Source: Monodelphis domestica
Lineage: Eukaryota; Chordata; Mammalia; Didelphimorphia; Didelphidae
Direction of reading: 5' to 3'
Assembly (NCBI RefSeq): GCF_027887165.1
Contig: NC_077228.1
Span: forward strand, 426,721,535 to 426,785,534
DNA: 64,000 nucleotides
Part shown: one piece after another, positions 62,709 to 64,000 of the stretch
How the letters are laid out: every line of letters begins with the position of its first letter
Position numbering within the stretch: position 1 is the stretch's first letter
Translations under genes and position numbers: made by a program
Notes under the pieces: model-generated
What the model was told of the DNA's origin: nothing
The model's input: only the letters and a program-made list of their open reading frames with translations
The model's database searches: none

Positions 62709-64000
62709 ATTTGTCAAATATAATAAATATGAAAAAACTCAGATACTTTGGAGAAGGAAACATATTGGGCTTGTATAGTAATAGCATCTATCTGTTTAGG
62801 TGTAATGAGCTGATGATGAGCATATTACCCAAACTAATTAATAACTACATATTAGTTAACATATTGCTATCAGCAGGTGGCCATTTGAGCTGGGTTGTAA
62901 ATGGCATCTGCAGAAACAAACTGTAATTCCCTAGAGAAATATGCAGGTGGTTGTTTTTTTTTTAAAAGGATTTGTTTTAATAACTGATGTTCACAGAAGA
63001 TATTTTGCAAATATATTTGAAGCCATCATCATTAGACCAAATTGGGACCAAGAGAATACTAGTAATTTACTTTTTGGACATTTAAAATTAATCTTTTGTT
63101 TCCTTTACTTTAATAGTATTAATCTCACCCAAATTTGTCCATCTTACTAATAGTCCCAGAATTGGGTAAAAGAATCTCGTTTTCTCCTCTTGATTTTTCT
63201 CCTCTGTCTTCCCTTTGTGCCATTTTTGAAGTGTCCAGGGAGTGTCGGTACTCATTTCTGCCATGATTGATAGGCAGCAGAATGTCAGCTGTGGCTTTCC
63301 CTAGTTTTACAGGAATTATAGAAGAAGTGAAGAGGTTAAAACTGTTGACATTTAACAATGCTTGGAGAATAATGAATGTAATATAAAGCCTAAGAACATC
63401 TTGGTGATGGTCATAGAGCAAAAGAAATCTCAATGGTGATTGCATTAAGGAAAAAAAAACATCTTGTTATGCCATTCTAGGTTCTTACATCTCTTAAACA
63501 TATTATGTCTTTTAAATTATTTATTTATCATTACATAGATTTTAAAATGTCATTAATGTTTAAAAAGATATTTGGAAAAGTGACTGTCACTGTACTCATG
63601 GGATTGTGATCACAAGGAGCTAGCTTGTGTAAGATTCATCTTGACATTTGTAGGCTTAATTTCCATTGGAGTTACTGGTGCAAATAGCACAGTATGAGCC
63701 TTTCAGAATTGTCCCCATCATGGTGATAGATAGGGTGCTAATTAGGACTGCTAGATAGTACTCTGTGGTGATGTGACTTTCAAAATTTTAACTGCAAAGT
63801 AATCCAATTTTATCGTTATTTGCTATTTCCTAATGGGTAACTGATCACTTTTAAGAAACATTAAAAGAAATGCATTGAAAATTGTGTTTTACAAACAGAC
63901 CCTAAGGGATAATAAAGAAATATGTTTTCCTTTTTACTAGCTGTGAAGAGAAAATTACTAACAGTAGAAACCAAGCAGAAACTTTTTATTTCAAACCTCT
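62709..64000. other. AT-rich intron sequence to window end
   Basis: No repeat, exon or RNA recognised; short frames appear random. Confidence 0.35.

Overview
The window is nuclear DNA of a marsupial (metatherian). Three things support this. CORE-SINEs of the Mar-1/MIR type and tRNA-derived SINEs of the WALLSI/WSINE kind are abundant. LINE-1 and L2/CR1-clade LINEs are mixed with LTR solos and long GA, GT and CT microsatellites. The single recognisable gene is close to its human orthologue but not identical. I cannot name the species from sequence alone. LAYOUT: Positions 1-29 kb are intergenic and AT-rich, with repeat layered on repeat. The best example is at 1.4-7.6 kb. There an old plus-strand LINE-1 was split by a solo LTR (4-bp target duplication CAAG) and again by a minus-strand LINE-1 (13-bp target duplication). 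That inner L1 keeps its 5' end but has lost most of the ORF2 5' half. From 7.6 to 26 kb there are scattered SINEs, L2/CR1 fragments, a small hAT element at 16873-17087 and LTR remnants. From about 26.7 to 29.6 kb GC and CpG content rise. This segment leads into the only protein-coding exon, exon 1 of SAMD5 (29088-29591, plus strand), which encodes a SAM domain followed by a Gln/Pro-rich linker and a conserved basic block. It ends in a consensus GT splice donor. From 29592 to the end of the window is best read as the long first intron of SAMD5. I saw no second coding exon, so the gene runs off the right edge. The intron carries more MIR, L2, CR1, L1 and LTR copies, including two related minus-strand LTRs at 43.9-45.3 kb. 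One of these carries an extra 680-bp segment bounded by 12-bp direct repeats. At 52.6-53.3 kb an insertion that splits an L2 carries a 72-codon homeobox-like reading frame with one nonsense codon. HOW IT WORKS TOGETHER: there is no operon or multi-gene system here. The functional content is one promoter/first exon plus an intron that may hold regulatory DNA; nearly everything else that can be classified is transposon-derived. I found no CRISPR array, rRNA gene, convincing tRNA gene or coherent novel system. The two least explained items are the homeobox-like frame and the LTR pair.
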